Shown in pieces: positions 36,404 through 44,341 of a stretch of 64,000 bases of DNA. The translations under genes and the position numbers were made by a program. This DNA is from Gracilibacillus halotolerans. GTDB taxonomy: Bacteria; Bacillota; Bacilli; Bacillales; Amphibacillaceae. Every line of letters begins with the position of its first letter. Position 1 is the first letter of the stretch. The stretch lies in the NCBI RefSeq assembly GCF_014206945.1, contig NZ_JACHON010000010.1, positions 1 to 64,000 on the forward strand. The letters are read 5' to 3'. The notes beneath the pieces were generated by a model. The model was given only the letters and a program-made list of their open reading frames with translations, ran no database searches and had not been told where the DNA came from.

Positions 36404-37591
36404 TTATTTCACTACATTAACCTGATTTATTTTTTTCTTATCATGTGAATTATCTCGCTTTACATTTAATAAAGTTAAGGCACTTTCATACAAAAAGTAG
36501 GATGCTTTAATGATTGCTGATTCATCTATCGTAAAAGAAGGATGATGCCATTCTTCATTTCCGTTTGTGCCAAAGAAAACAAACGCACCCGGAATTTCTT
36601 GCAGATAAAAGGCAAAATCTTCACCACCCATCGTTGGTTGAGCTTCGATAGTCTTTAAACCTTGTTTTTTGGCTGCTTCATTTACTAGATCTATTGTTTC
36701 TGTATCATTAATTAATGGTGGAGGTCCTGGAAACCAATTCACGATTGCTTCCCCAGAATGAGCACGTACAGTATTCTCAACGATTGCTTTAACCCTCTCT
36801 TTAATTTCTCCACGAATTTGATCATTAAATGTTCGTATTGTCCCCTCGAGTGTTACTTCCCCTGGAATGACATTCCAAGTACTTCCACCTGTTATTTTTG
36901 TCACGCTTACGACAGCACTTTCCAACGGAGATATATTCCTGCTTACAACGGACTGAAGTGCCCAAACGACCTGTGATGCTGCAAGAATCGAGTCTTTTCC
37001 ATTTTGCGGAATTGCAGCATGACTACCTTTACCAGTCACTGTAATATGAAAACGATCCACCGACGCCATAAGAGCCCCATCTTTTACACCAATTGTCCCA
37101 ACTGGTAAATCAGGTTTATTATGGAGACCAATGATAGCCTCCACTCCTTCAAGTTGCCCGTCACGAATGGCCTGTTCTGCTCCTCCACCAATTTCTTCGG
37201 CTGGCTGGAATAGAAATCTAATCTTGCCTTTCCACTTCTTTAGATCTTTTTTTAGTAGAGCAGCTGCTCCTATTAATGCAGCAGTGTGGAAGTCATGACC
37301 ACAAGCATGCATAACACCTTTTATCTTTGATGCAAAGGGTAAACCTGTCTGTTCTTCGATTGGTAATGCATCAATATCCGCTCGAAGTGCAATGGTTGGT
37401 CCAGAACTTTCACCTTGTAATTCTGCAAATACTCCTGTTTTCATGCTTGTGTTACTTATCTTTAACCCTATCTCATCCAATTTTTCTTTGATAAATTTTG
37501 TTGTTTCAAATTCTTGTGTGGATAATTCCGGATATTGATGTAAATGACGCCGAATTGCAATCAAATATTCGTTTAAATCGGATGAAAGCAT
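36404..37591 (-). CDS. sndA: M20 family N-acyl amino acid deacetylase (SndA/YtnL-like)
   Basis: A 395-aa amidohydrolase of the HipO/AmaB group. IRRHLHQYPELSTQEFETTKFI, ALRADIDALPIEEQTGLPFAS, MHACGHDFHTAALIGAAALL (metal Cys/His), FQPAEEIGGGAEQAI (catalytic and metal Glu), GLHNKPDLPVGTIG and PTMGGEDFAFYLQEIPG carry the full dinuclear metal and dimerisation-domain motifs. In the S-alkyl cysteine pathway it removes the acetyl group after monooxygenase action. AGGAGGGATGG precedes the ATG, and it follows the acetyltransferase by 12 bases. Confidence 0.9.
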   Translation of the reverse strand: MLSSDLNEYLIAIRRHLHQYPELSTQEFETTKFIKEKLDEIGLKISNTSMKTGVFAELQGESSGPTIALRADIDALPIEEQTGLPFASKIKGVMHACGHDFHTAALIGAAALLKKDLKKWKGKIRFLFQPAEEIGGGAEQAIRDGQLEGVEAIIGLHNKPDLPVGTIGVKDGALMASVDRFHITVTGKGSHAAIPQNGKDSILAASQVVWALQSVVSRNISPLESAVVSVTKITGGSTWNVIPGEVTLEGTIRTFNDQIRGEIKERVKAIVENTVRAHSGEAIVNWFPGPPPLINDTETIDLVNEAAKKQGLKTIEAQPTMGGEDFAFYLQEIPGAFVFFGTNGNEEWHHPSFTIDESAIIKASYFLYESALTLLNVKRDNSHDKKKINQVNVVK

Positions 37592-37603
37592 ACCATCCCT
37601 CCT

Positions 37604-38122
37604 CTAAAGATCTAATCTGTAGCACTTAGAAACCATATTTCCTCTAGAAAAATCGTTTGTTTTATCTCTTTGAAAACCTAATTTCTTATATAGTTGGACT
37701 GCATGAACCATAAAATCAGTTGTATGCAAATAGATGCTTGATTCACCAAGAGCTTTTACTTTTTGAATTGCGTTATTTAGTAAGACATTACCAACACCTC
37801 GGCCTCTCGCTTCTGGGTGAACTGCCACTAACCGAATAATAGGTGCTTGAATCTGAAGTTCTGGAATTTCATATGCTTCCACTCCTGAGCGAAATAACTG
37901 CAAGGTACCAACAACTCGCTGTTCAAGCTCAGCTACAAAAATAATATCTACATTCGGATTATCAATAGATGAAACAATTCGATTGGAATACTCCTCCCAT
38001 GCTTGGGGAGTGAAATAATGCTCATACTGTTGATAGCTTTCAATCAATAGTAGCCGTACTGCTTCCGCATCCTCACTAACCAACTCTTTAACAATGATTT
38101 GATTGTTCATTAATTTGCTCAT
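37604..38122 (-). CDS. snaA: GNAT acetyltransferase (SnaA/YtmI-like)
   Basis: A 172-aa GNAT protein. The acetyl-CoA loop is VHPEARGRGVGNVLLNNAI, preceded by IIRLVAV and followed by SIYLHTTDFMVHAVQLYKKLGFQRD. Context with YtmO-, YtnJ- and SndA-like genes matches the acetyltransferase that N-acetylates S-alkyl cysteines as the first salvage step. GGAGGGGAGC precedes the ATG. The fold is certain, the substrate is inferred from neighbours. Confidence 0.85.
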   Translation of the reverse strand: MSKLMNNQIIVKELVSEDAEAVRLLLIESYQQYEHYFTPQAWEEYSNRIVSSIDNPNVDIIFVAELEQRVVGTLQLFRSGVEAYEIPELQIQAPIIRLVAVHPEARGRGVGNVLLNNAIQKVKALGESSIYLHTTDFMVHAVQLYKKLGFQRDKTNDFSRGNMVSKCYRLDL

Positions 38123-38152
38123 TGCTCCCCTCCATTTCAGGTTTTAACCTCC

Positions 38153-39166
38153 TTAAGATTGTGTGGCTTCCACTCTCGCCATTATTTCAATGGGGCTTAA
38201 TAATTGAAACGAACGGAACCGTTCCGCTTCTTTCCAAATCGGTGTATGTAACATAAACTCATCCACATGAAAAAGCTGGTGTAGTCGATTTAATTCCTGC
38301 GTAACATATTCGGGTGTGCCAGCGATTATCTCTGCTGTCTTTTCTTGAACCTCAAACGGTCCTTCTGCTTGTTTTTCGTATGCCTTTACTTGCTCTTCTG
38401 TCTGTACAGTTAATGTCCGGCCATTATGAAGGTGTAGTATGAATAATTTATGATCCTCTGCTAATTTCACCGCTTCTTCTTGAGTTGGTGCTGCAAGTAC
38501 AGTTAAGGCAACGATGAATTTTCCATCTTTAAAGTCTTTCTTAAAGGAATAAGCTGTTTCTTTGATAATCTCTTCATTACTATTTAAAAATCCCGCAAAA
38601 ACAAAATTGACCTTTAATTTAGCTGCCAGTCGGGCACTATTGACACTTCCTCCAAGTAAATATATATCTGGTTTCTTATCTGGCTTGGGTAGCGCTTGAA
38701 TACCTGCCAAGGGATGATTTTGCTCAATCGTCTCATCGACCAACCTTTTCAAAAATTTTATGCGCTCATTAAATTCATTTTCATTATTGAAAGGTCCATT
38801 CTGTAAGGCTTTCGTTGACAACGGTAATCCACCAGGTGCCTTTCCTATCCCTAGGTCTACCCTTCCAGGAGCGAGTGTTGCCAAGACATTAAAATTCTCA
38901 ACAACTTTATATGGACTATAATGTTGTAACATCACTCCACCTGAACCCAATTGGATGTTATTTGTATGTGCTAATAAATGTGAAATTAACACCTCTGGAG
39001 AAGATCCTGCTACTTGTTCCATATTGTGATGTTCCGATACCCAGAAGCGGGAGTATCCCCATTCTTCAGCCTTTTTTGCCAACTTAATCGTATGTTGAAA
39101 GGCATCCGTTGCTGTTTCTCCCTTGAAGACAGGACTCTGATCAAGAATTCCAAGTTTGTAGTCCAC
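38153..39166 (-). CDS. ytmO: Luciferase-like monooxygenase, YtmO/CmoO-like
   Basis: A 337-aa LLM-class enzyme of the MsnO8 group. GILDQSPVFKG, AEEWGYSRFWVSEHHNMEQVAGSSPEVLISHLLAHT, LGSGGVMLQHYSPYKVVENFNVLATLAPGRVDLGIGKAPGG and the final ERFRSFQLLSPIE match YtmO. It starts at GTG 39166 behind GGAGGGG and is first in an eight-gene sulfur salvage operon. The 22-bp element shared with the MetE-like leader lies 68 bases upstream. Confidence 0.9.
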   Translation of the reverse strand: MDYKLGILDQSPVFKGETATDAFQHTIKLAKKAEEWGYSRFWVSEHHNMEQVAGSSPEVLISHLLAHTNNIQLGSGGVMLQHYSPYKVVENFNVLATLAPGRVDLGIGKAPGGLPLSTKALQNGPFNNENEFNERIKFLKRLVDETIEQNHPLAGIQALPKPDKKPDIYLLGGSVNSARLAAKLKVNFVFAGFLNSNEEIIKETAYSFKKDFKDGKFIVALTVLAAPTQEEAVKLAEDHKLFILHLHNGRTLTVQTEEQVKAYEKQAEGPFEVQEKTAEIIAGTPEYVTQELNRLHQLFHVDEFMLHTPIWKEAERFRSFQLLSPIEIMARVEATQS

Positions 39167-39233
39167 GATATCCCCTCCATTTTCTCCAAAGAATTAAAAA
39201 TAGACAGCACTCCACTCCCTTAGAAATAGAGGC

Positions 39234-39255
39234 TGCCTTTAGTTGTCTAATCGGC
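39234..39255. repeat. 22-bp shared element, copy 1 (upstream of the ytmO-like operon)
   Basis: TGCCTTTAGTTGTCTAATCG plus GC is identical to 40981-41002. It lies 68 bases before the ytmO-like start. It could be a regulator site or a remnant of duplicated leader sequence. Confidence 0.7.
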
Positions 39256-39352
39256 AAGGTGTATTTTGTTTGTTAGCTTGCATTCTTGAATTGATTACTT
39301 TCTAATGGATTCTATTTACGTTTTTTCCGTTTCTTACGTTCCTCTTAAATAA

Positions 39353-39622
39353 CTAGGACGTTTCATTAACTCTTTGCAACAACTTTTCCAAATGTTCTAT
39401 TCCTACTTTTGTTACTGCTTCATATACATTACCTCGGCCAATTTCCACAACAGGAACATGGCGAATTCCGTATTTAGCCTTTAAAATATCTCTTCGGTCT
39501 TCATTTTCTGTTATATCAATCGTTTGGTAATCTAACTCTTTACCTTCTAAATATGTCTTCACTTCTTCACAATAACTACACCCTTGTTTCGACCAAACCA
39601 CAATATTTTTATTCTCTGCCAT
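39353..39622 (-). CDS. ytnI: Glutaredoxin-like protein, YtnI/CmoI-like
   Basis: An 89-aa thioredoxin-fold protein. VVWSKQGCSYCEEVKTYLEGKELDYQTIDI has the CSYC redox motif (a Cys-x-x-Cys variant of CPYC), with cis-Pro in IRHVPVVEIG. Its YtnI-like length and position next to YtmO/YtnJ-type genes suggest it reduces a thiol intermediate in S-alkyl cysteine salvage. GAGGAATCT precedes the ATG. It lies between the ytmO-led operon and the MetE-like gene and may be the second gene of the S-box transcript (79-base gap). Confidence 0.88.
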   Translation of the reverse strand: MAENKNIVVWSKQGCSYCEEVKTYLEGKELDYQTIDITENEDRRDILKAKYGIRHVPVVEIGRGNVYEAVTKVGIEHLEKLLQRVNETS

Positions 39623-39701
39623 CTAGATTCCTCTTTTATTTAATATTTTTTATATCTTCTCTAGGCCAATTAGTCATCCTATCGTAAAGACGGATTAAAT
39701 C

Positions 39702-40808
39702 TTATCCCCAAATTTCTTTAGATAAATCAACTATGGATTTTAGTTTTCTCCATTGTTCTTCTTCCGTTACTTTATTACCATGATGGGTAGAAGCAAATCC
39801 GCATTGTGGACTTATAGCAATTTGTTCAAGTGGCACATATTTAGATGCTTCCTTGATTCGTGCTTTAATAAATTCCTTATCCTCAATTTCACCATGTTTA
39901 GACGTAAAGACCCCAAGCACCACTTTTGGACCTCCTTTTGGGATGTAACTTAAAGGCTTAAAATCTCCAGAACGCTCATCATCATACTCCAAGAAAAATC
40001 CATCTACCTTTTCCTTCGCAAATAGCGTTGGTGCAATAATTTCGTAACTTCCCTCAAATGCCCAATTCGATCGGTAATTTCCACGGCATAAATGTGTCGT
40101 TACAACTAAGTCTTCAGGCTTTCCTTCCAATACTTCATTTATCACACGTAAAGCAAGTTCAATGAGTTTTTCTCTAGAATATTTCCCATCATTAAATGGA
40201 ATATCAGGTGAGGAAAGACCTGCAATATACACATCGTCAAACTGTAAGTAACGAACACCAGCATCGTAGAAAGCTCGTAAAGCGTCGCGATATGTTTGAA
40301 TAACATCATTAGCGTATTCCTCAATGTCAGGATAAATATCCTCATTAATTATCCCTTCGTTAAACAACTGATTTGGACTAGGTATCGTTTGTTTCGCAAC
40401 TGCACGACCATCAACAATTTCATTAAATTCAATAAAATCTTCAATAAATGGATGCTCTGGATTGAAAGAAACTTTTCCTGTATTGCGGATATTGTACCTT
40501 TCTGTTTCCTCATTACCATGGAAGATATACCCCACACTTGGCACATAGCCCTCTATTCCGTTTAAATGCTCTAAAAAATCAGTATGCCAAAATCTCCGTC
40601 TAAATTCTCCATCAGTTACTGCTTCCAATCCAACTTCAATTTGTTTATCAACGATTCTCTTGATTTCTTTTGTCTCTATTTCACGTAATTGTTTTGCTGT
40701 AATTTTGCCTTCTTGGAATTCCCTTCTTGCTTCATGTATACTCTCTGGACGTAATAAACTTCCGACATGATCTGCTCTAAATGGCGCTTTCGTTAATGTA
40801 ATTGACAT
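39702..40808 (-). CDS. MetE C-terminal-like methyltransferase (YxjG/YxjH-like)
   Basis: A 368-aa protein with the cobalamin-independent methionine synthase catalytic barrel: APFRADHVGSLLRPE, LEAVTDGEFRRRFW, YLQFDDVYIA, TTHLCRGNYRS, FFLEYDDERSGDFKPL and ISPQCGFASTHHG. The zinc site residues (His in LCRGN block, Glu, Cys in SPQCGF) are in place. It lacks the N-terminal half of MetE, like B. subtilis YxjG/YxjH, which are also S-box regulated. It probably transfers a methyl group to homocysteine or a related thiol. ATG at 40808 was chosen with GAAGG 7 bases upstream; ATG at 40814 is possible. Confidence 0.9.
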   Translation of the reverse strand: MSITLTKAPFRADHVGSLLRPESIHEARREFQEGKITAKQLREIETKEIKRIVDKQIEVGLEAVTDGEFRRRFWHTDFLEHLNGIEGYVPSVGYIFHGNEETERYNIRNTGKVSFNPEHPFIEDFIEFNEIVDGRAVAKQTIPSPNQLFNEGIINEDIYPDIEEYANDVIQTYRDALRAFYDAGVRYLQFDDVYIAGLSSPDIPFNDGKYSREKLIELALRVINEVLEGKPEDLVVTTHLCRGNYRSNWAFEGSYEIIAPTLFAKEKVDGFFLEYDDERSGDFKPLSYIPKGGPKVVLGVFTSKHGEIEDKEFIKARIKEASKYVPLEQIAISPQCGFASTHHGNKVTEEEQWRKLKSIVDLSKEIWG

Positions 40809-40929
40809 TTTCATACCTTCTTTCGTTTTATTTTTTGTACACTAGCCAATATTTTTTGTCAGACTTCGCAGAATTTGATACTACAAAGCTTTGAGATTCA
40901 TAGGTTATTCACCTCCTAAAATGCAGTTT

Positions 40930-40987
40930 AAAAGCCAAAAGGCATCTAACGTTTCCCAATCAAGATTGGAAAACATTAGATGCCTTT
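40930..40987 (-). terminator. Second hairpin/terminator in the MetE-like leader
   Basis: On the minus strand AAAGGCATCTAATGTTTTCC pairs with a near-complement ending CGTTAGATGCCTTTT and is followed by GGCTTTTAA. It lies between the S-box terminator and the gene, so transcripts that pass the riboswitch meet a second barrier. Confidence 0.6.
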
Positions 40988-41002
40988 AGTTGTCTAATCG
41001 GC
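40981..41002. repeat. 22-bp shared element, copy 2 (MetE-like leader)
   Basis: Identical over 22 bases to 39234-39255. It overlaps the base of the second leader hairpin. Confidence 0.7.
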
Positions 41003-41082
41003 TAATTTATTATTTGTGTTACAAGAATTTTTCTTGCCAAGCAGAAGAGATTGACCTTAGCTCATAGCAAAAGTTAAATATT

Positions 41083-41117
41083 AAAAAACCTCTTCCTATT
41101 AGAAACAAGAAGAGGTT
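41083..41117 (-). terminator. S-box riboswitch terminator
   Basis: On the minus strand AACCTCTTC and GAAGAGGTT flank a loop and are followed by TTTTTAATA, immediately downstream of the SAM aptamer. Confidence 0.9.
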
Positions 41118-41132
41118 AAATTTAGCTTTACT

Positions 41133-41240
41133 ACTCTCTTCTCATCTTAAAAGCACTTGGCTTACTGGAATTGGCACAGTACTGATATCAGTCTGTTGCC
41201 GAGGCTTCAACGGGCCAGTCCCTTCACCTCTCTGGATAAG
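41133..41240 (-). promoter_or_regulatory. SAM-I (S-box) riboswitch
   Basis: On the minus strand CTTATCCAGAGAGGTGAAGG, GACTGGCCC, GAAGCCTCGGCAAC, GTGCCAATTCC and GATGAGAAG appear in order, the standard S-box core. With the terminator at 41083-41117 it turns off the MetE-like gene, and possibly the glutaredoxin gene, when S-adenosylmethionine is abundant. Confidence 0.95.
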
Positions 41241-41268
41241 AAAATAACTAATTATTAAATTTTAATTT

Positions 41269-41297
41269 ATATTACACTCACCCTTTCCATTTGTCAA
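41269..41297 (-). promoter_or_regulatory. Sigma-A promoter of the S-box leader
   Basis: On the minus strand TTGACA (41297-41292), 17 bases, TAATAT (41274-41269). The -35 is perfect and the -10 deviates slightly; it lies about 30 bases before the aptamer. Confidence 0.75.
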
Positions 41298-41370
41298 ATA
41301 CATTTTTCTATTTATTCTAAAAATTTTTTGCCATTCCGTTCAACTATGCTTAAGACTAATTCTATTCTTA

Positions 41371-41580
41371 CTTCCACAAGGACAGGAAAATTATGAAGGG
41401 CCGTATGTCTTAACACTAGCAATTGATGATGAGTTTATAGATAAGAACATCGCTATTTTCTATTTAAACGAGGAAACAGGTGAATGAAAAAATATCGGTG
41501 GAGAAATTAATAAAGATAATAAACCAATCTCAGTAATAGTAAATCACTTCTCAAGATATGATGTATTTGTTATCTCAATG
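41371..41580 (+). pseudogene. Remnant of a secreted/S-layer type surface protein
   Basis: A broken plus-strand frame reads EGPYVLTLAIDDEFI, then AIFYLNEETGE, an in-frame TGA where a Trp codon is expected, then KNIGGEINKDNKPISVIVNHFSRYDVFVIS. The pattern (tyrosine-rich strand, EETG-W-GG, NHFSRY-F) is typical of a domain found in SLH-type and adhesin-like surface proteins. There is no start codon or ribosome binding site, so it is a decayed fragment. Confidence 0.55.
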
Positions 41581-41632
41581 CTTCTGTCTATAATATCCAA
41601 AACACATAAGATTTACTTACCTATGAACACAC

Positions 41633-41674
41633 GAAAAGGCCTTTCAACAGTTTAGCGAACTGATGAAAGACCTT
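41633..41674 (-). terminator. Hairpin after the chemoreceptor remnant
   Basis: On the minus strand AAGGTCTTTCATCAGTT pairs with AACTGTTGAAAGGCCTT and is followed by TTCGTG. It was presumably the terminator of the decayed chemoreceptor gene. Confidence 0.55.
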
Positions 41675-41696
41675 CTCTAATAAAAGAGTTTTATTT

Positions 41697-42124
41697 TTAA
41701 TTACCGTAATCAGATTAGTAATTTCTTGCGATTTTTCATCTAATCCTTCCACATTATCTACAGCAGTTTTTACTATTCTACCAATGATTTCTATTTGAAC
41801 TTGTGTTTCCTACATTAGCTTTTACCTGTGGCAGTCATTTCATTAACCTATTTAGAAGATTTAGTTATTATAGAACCTACTCGCTCAGATTGAATAACCG
41901 GTTCAGTAAAGTTTTTCATAAAGTTGGAAAGATTATTAGTATCACTAGCCTGAGATTCTGACCCTTTTACTAATTCCTGCATTGTATCTCAACTTGTACT
42001 GCCGATGATTTTACTTTGACTGCGGAATTTTTCAAGCTGTAATGATAACGAATGCTAAGGCCAAAAATAAAATACCACCATATTTCCAACCAATATACCA
42101 ATTAGATATTTTTAATGTCCTCAA
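41697..42124 (-). pseudogene. Decayed methyl-accepting chemotaxis protein
   Basis: From TTG at 42124 the frame reads LRTLKISNWYIGWKYGGILFLALAFVIITA, a chemoreceptor first membrane helix, and stops. Further fragments in shifting frames follow: MQELVKGSESQASDTNNLSNFM, VNEMTATGKS and IVKTAVDNVEGLDEKSQEITNLITVIKN. These resemble parts of a receptor signalling domain, but most of the protein is missing. Multiple stops and deletions make this a clear remnant. The 41-42 kb stretch otherwise holds only the surface-protein fragment and no intact gene. Confidence 0.75.
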
Positions 42125-42196
42125 TTTTTTCACCCTCTTTGACTTATTTAATTCTAAATGAAAGGATTTAAATTAAATAAGTCACTTTCAATAGGG

Positions 42197-43168
42197 TTAA
42201 GCCCACCACATTTCACCAACATCTTCACTAAATAAACATTGCTTTAGCAAATCGATAGCTTTTCCTAAACCTTCATCTACAGATGCCAGCATATCTTCAT
42301 GTTCAATTGATAATACATGGTCATATCCAACAGCCCTTAGAGTGCTTATAATATCTTTCCAAAATTTTTCATCATTGCCGTATCCAACTGACCTAAAAGT
42401 CCACGATCGATCTAATATTTCGCCATAATGCTTAGTATCTAATACTCCATTTAATTTGATATTCGATTTATCTAAAAAAGTATCTTTTGCATGAAAATGG
42501 AAGATCGCATTTTCCCTACCTAATTTTTTAATAGATTCTATAGGATCAATACCCTGCCAAACTAAATGACTAGGATCATAGTTAGCGCCGATACACTCCC
42601 CTACACTTTCTCTTAACTTAAGTAAGGTTTCTGGATTGTAAACAACAAAGCCTGGATGCATCTCAAATGCTATCTTTTTCACACCGTGAGCCAATGCGAA
42701 TTGTGATTCCTTTTTCCAATATGGAATTACTACTTCATCCCATTGCCAATTCAGCATCTCTTGATACTCCGGTGGCCATGCACATGTTACCCAATTCGGA
42801 TATTTTGCATTTGGTTGATCGCCTGGACACCCCGAAAAACCATTTACTGTATCAATTTCCAATTTTTCGGCTAACAGCACTGTATCTCTCCATGCCTCAT
42901 GAGAGACTTTAGCAATCTCTTTATTGGGATGAAGCGGATTACCATGAAAACTTAATCCACTTATAATAAGATTTCTCTTATCTATCTCAGCAATAAATTC
43001 ATCTAATGCTTGAGGATTATTTAATAAGTAGCTCGGGTCACAATGACTTTTTCCAGGATAATAACCGGTTCCTAACTCCACTGCTTCAAGACCCATTTCG
43101 ACTACTTTATCTAACATCTCTTTAAATGGTAAGTCTTGATATAATACTGTAAAAACACCTAACTTCAT
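42197..43168 (-). CDS. TIM-barrel sugar isomerase/epimerase-like protein (323 aa)
   Basis: A member of the xylose-isomerase-like TIM-barrel superfamily. MKLGVFTVLYQDLPFKEMLDKVVEMGLEAVELGTG opens the barrel, and metal-site blocks are GVKKIAFEMHPGF, CIGANYDPSHLVWQG, IFHFHAKDTF and VLSIEHEDML. These supply Glu, Asp-His, His and Glu ligands. Relatives isomerise sugars or, in glycoside catabolism, cleave 3-keto-glycosides. Start ATG has AGGAGG. It is the last gene of the operon, after a Gfo/Idh dehydrogenase (10-base gap), so it probably acts on that enzyme's keto product. Confidence 0.88.
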   Translation of the reverse strand: MKLGVFTVLYQDLPFKEMLDKVVEMGLEAVELGTGYYPGKSHCDPSYLLNNPQALDEFIAEIDKRNLIISGLSFHGNPLHPNKEIAKVSHEAWRDTVLLAEKLEIDTVNGFSGCPGDQPNAKYPNWVTCAWPPEYQEMLNWQWDEVVIPYWKKESQFALAHGVKKIAFEMHPGFVVYNPETLLKLRESVGECIGANYDPSHLVWQGIDPIESIKKLGRENAIFHFHAKDTFLDKSNIKLNGVLDTKHYGEILDRSWTFRSVGYGNDEKFWKDIISTLRAVGYDHVLSIEHEDMLASVDEGLGKAIDLLKQCLFSEDVGEMWWA

Positions 43169-43178
43169 AAAAATCCTC

Positions 43179-44324
43179 CTACTCTATTTCTATCCATCTT
43201 TCTAGTTCATTACTCTTCAGGATGGCATCAACTATTTTCATAATATAATGCGCATCTTCAAATGTGGAATAATCATGTTGCTCACTAGATTTAGGATTTC
43301 TAACATGATCATAAAAGTCAATAAATAAATTTTTCAAACCATCGGGCCATCCTTCTTGGTGTCCACCTGGATAGTGCGCTAAGGATCGAGCCTCAGAAGT
43401 TAGTAAATCAGGATCCTTTACTAATAGCTCATTTGCTTGATTGCGTTTTCCAATCCATAATTCGTTCGGCTTTTCTTGATCCCAACTTAATGTTCCATCT
43501 GCCATAGAAATAGCGAAATGAAAATTATTCTTTCTTCCTGCGCTAACTTGCGAAACATTAAACATTCCTTTTACCCCGTCTTCAAACTGTATTAATACGT
43601 GACCAGCATCCTCAGTATCTATATGGACTTCTTGATACTGTTCATGGCTATTATTTGAAAACGTAGAAGCCTCGTTAAACGGTTTCTGTCTTTTGTTATG
43701 AACAGTTGTTAAATCCGCAAAAACTCGAACAATCCTTTTACCTAATATATTTTGTATGGTATCACACCAATGTGAACCAATGTCAGCTATTGCTCTTGAG
43801 GGTCCATTTAATGTTGAATCCATTCTCCAACTATAATCAGATGGGTATAAACACCAATCTTGAATGTAACCCCCTGATACTAAATGCGGTTTTCCATAAT
43901 CATTATTCGCAATTTTTGTCTTCGATTCCTTAATCAGCGGATAATGTCGATAATTAAAGCAAACCCCGTTAACTAAGTTTTTTTCTTTCGCTAAATTTGC
44001 TAGTTCAGAGGATTCATTACTGTCTAAAGCTAAAGGTTTTTCAGAAAGTACATGCTTTCCTGATTCCAAAATCTGTTTATTCAGAGAATAATGGAGAGAG
44101 TTAGGAGTACAATTATGAACTACTTCAATTTCTTTATTGTTTAGTAAGTCTGTCACATCGTCATATGCATATTTTATAGCATGCTGTTTAGCTAGTTTCT
44201 CTGCCCTTTCTAGTGATCTAGATACAACCGCTATTACTTGTACATTGGGAATTCGCTTTAACGCCTCAATATGTGAAGTAGCAGAAAAACCAGAACCTAT
44301 AACTGATGTCTTAATTGTTTTCAT
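43179..44324 (-). CDS. Gfo/Idh/MocA family sugar dehydrogenase (381 aa)
   Basis: TSVIGSGFSATSHIEALKRIPNVQVIAVVSRS is the NAD(P)-binding Rossmann start, and GKHVLSEKPLALDSNES carries the family EKP motif with catalytic Lys. SRAIADIGSHWCDTIQ supplies the DxGxH segment. The C-terminus (LAHYPGGHQEGWPDGLKNLF) fits the sugar/cyclitol dehydrogenase subgroup. It oxidises a hydroxyl of a sugar, inositol or glycoside. AAAGGAG precedes the ATG. It lies between the ABC permease and the second TIM-barrel protein in the operon. Confidence 0.9.
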   Translation of the reverse strand: MKTIKTSVIGSGFSATSHIEALKRIPNVQVIAVVSRSLERAEKLAKQHAIKYAYDDVTDLLNNKEIEVVHNCTPNSLHYSLNKQILESGKHVLSEKPLALDSNESSELANLAKEKNLVNGVCFNYRHYPLIKESKTKIANNDYGKPHLVSGGYIQDWCLYPSDYSWRMDSTLNGPSRAIADIGSHWCDTIQNILGKRIVRVFADLTTVHNKRQKPFNEASTFSNNSHEQYQEVHIDTEDAGHVLIQFEDGVKGMFNVSQVSAGRKNNFHFAISMADGTLSWDQEKPNELWIGKRNQANELLVKDPDLLTSEARSLAHYPGGHQEGWPDGLKNLFIDFYDHVRNPKSSEQHDYSTFEDAHYIMKIVDAILKSNELERWIEIE

Positions 44325-44341
44325 TACTAATTTACTCCTTT

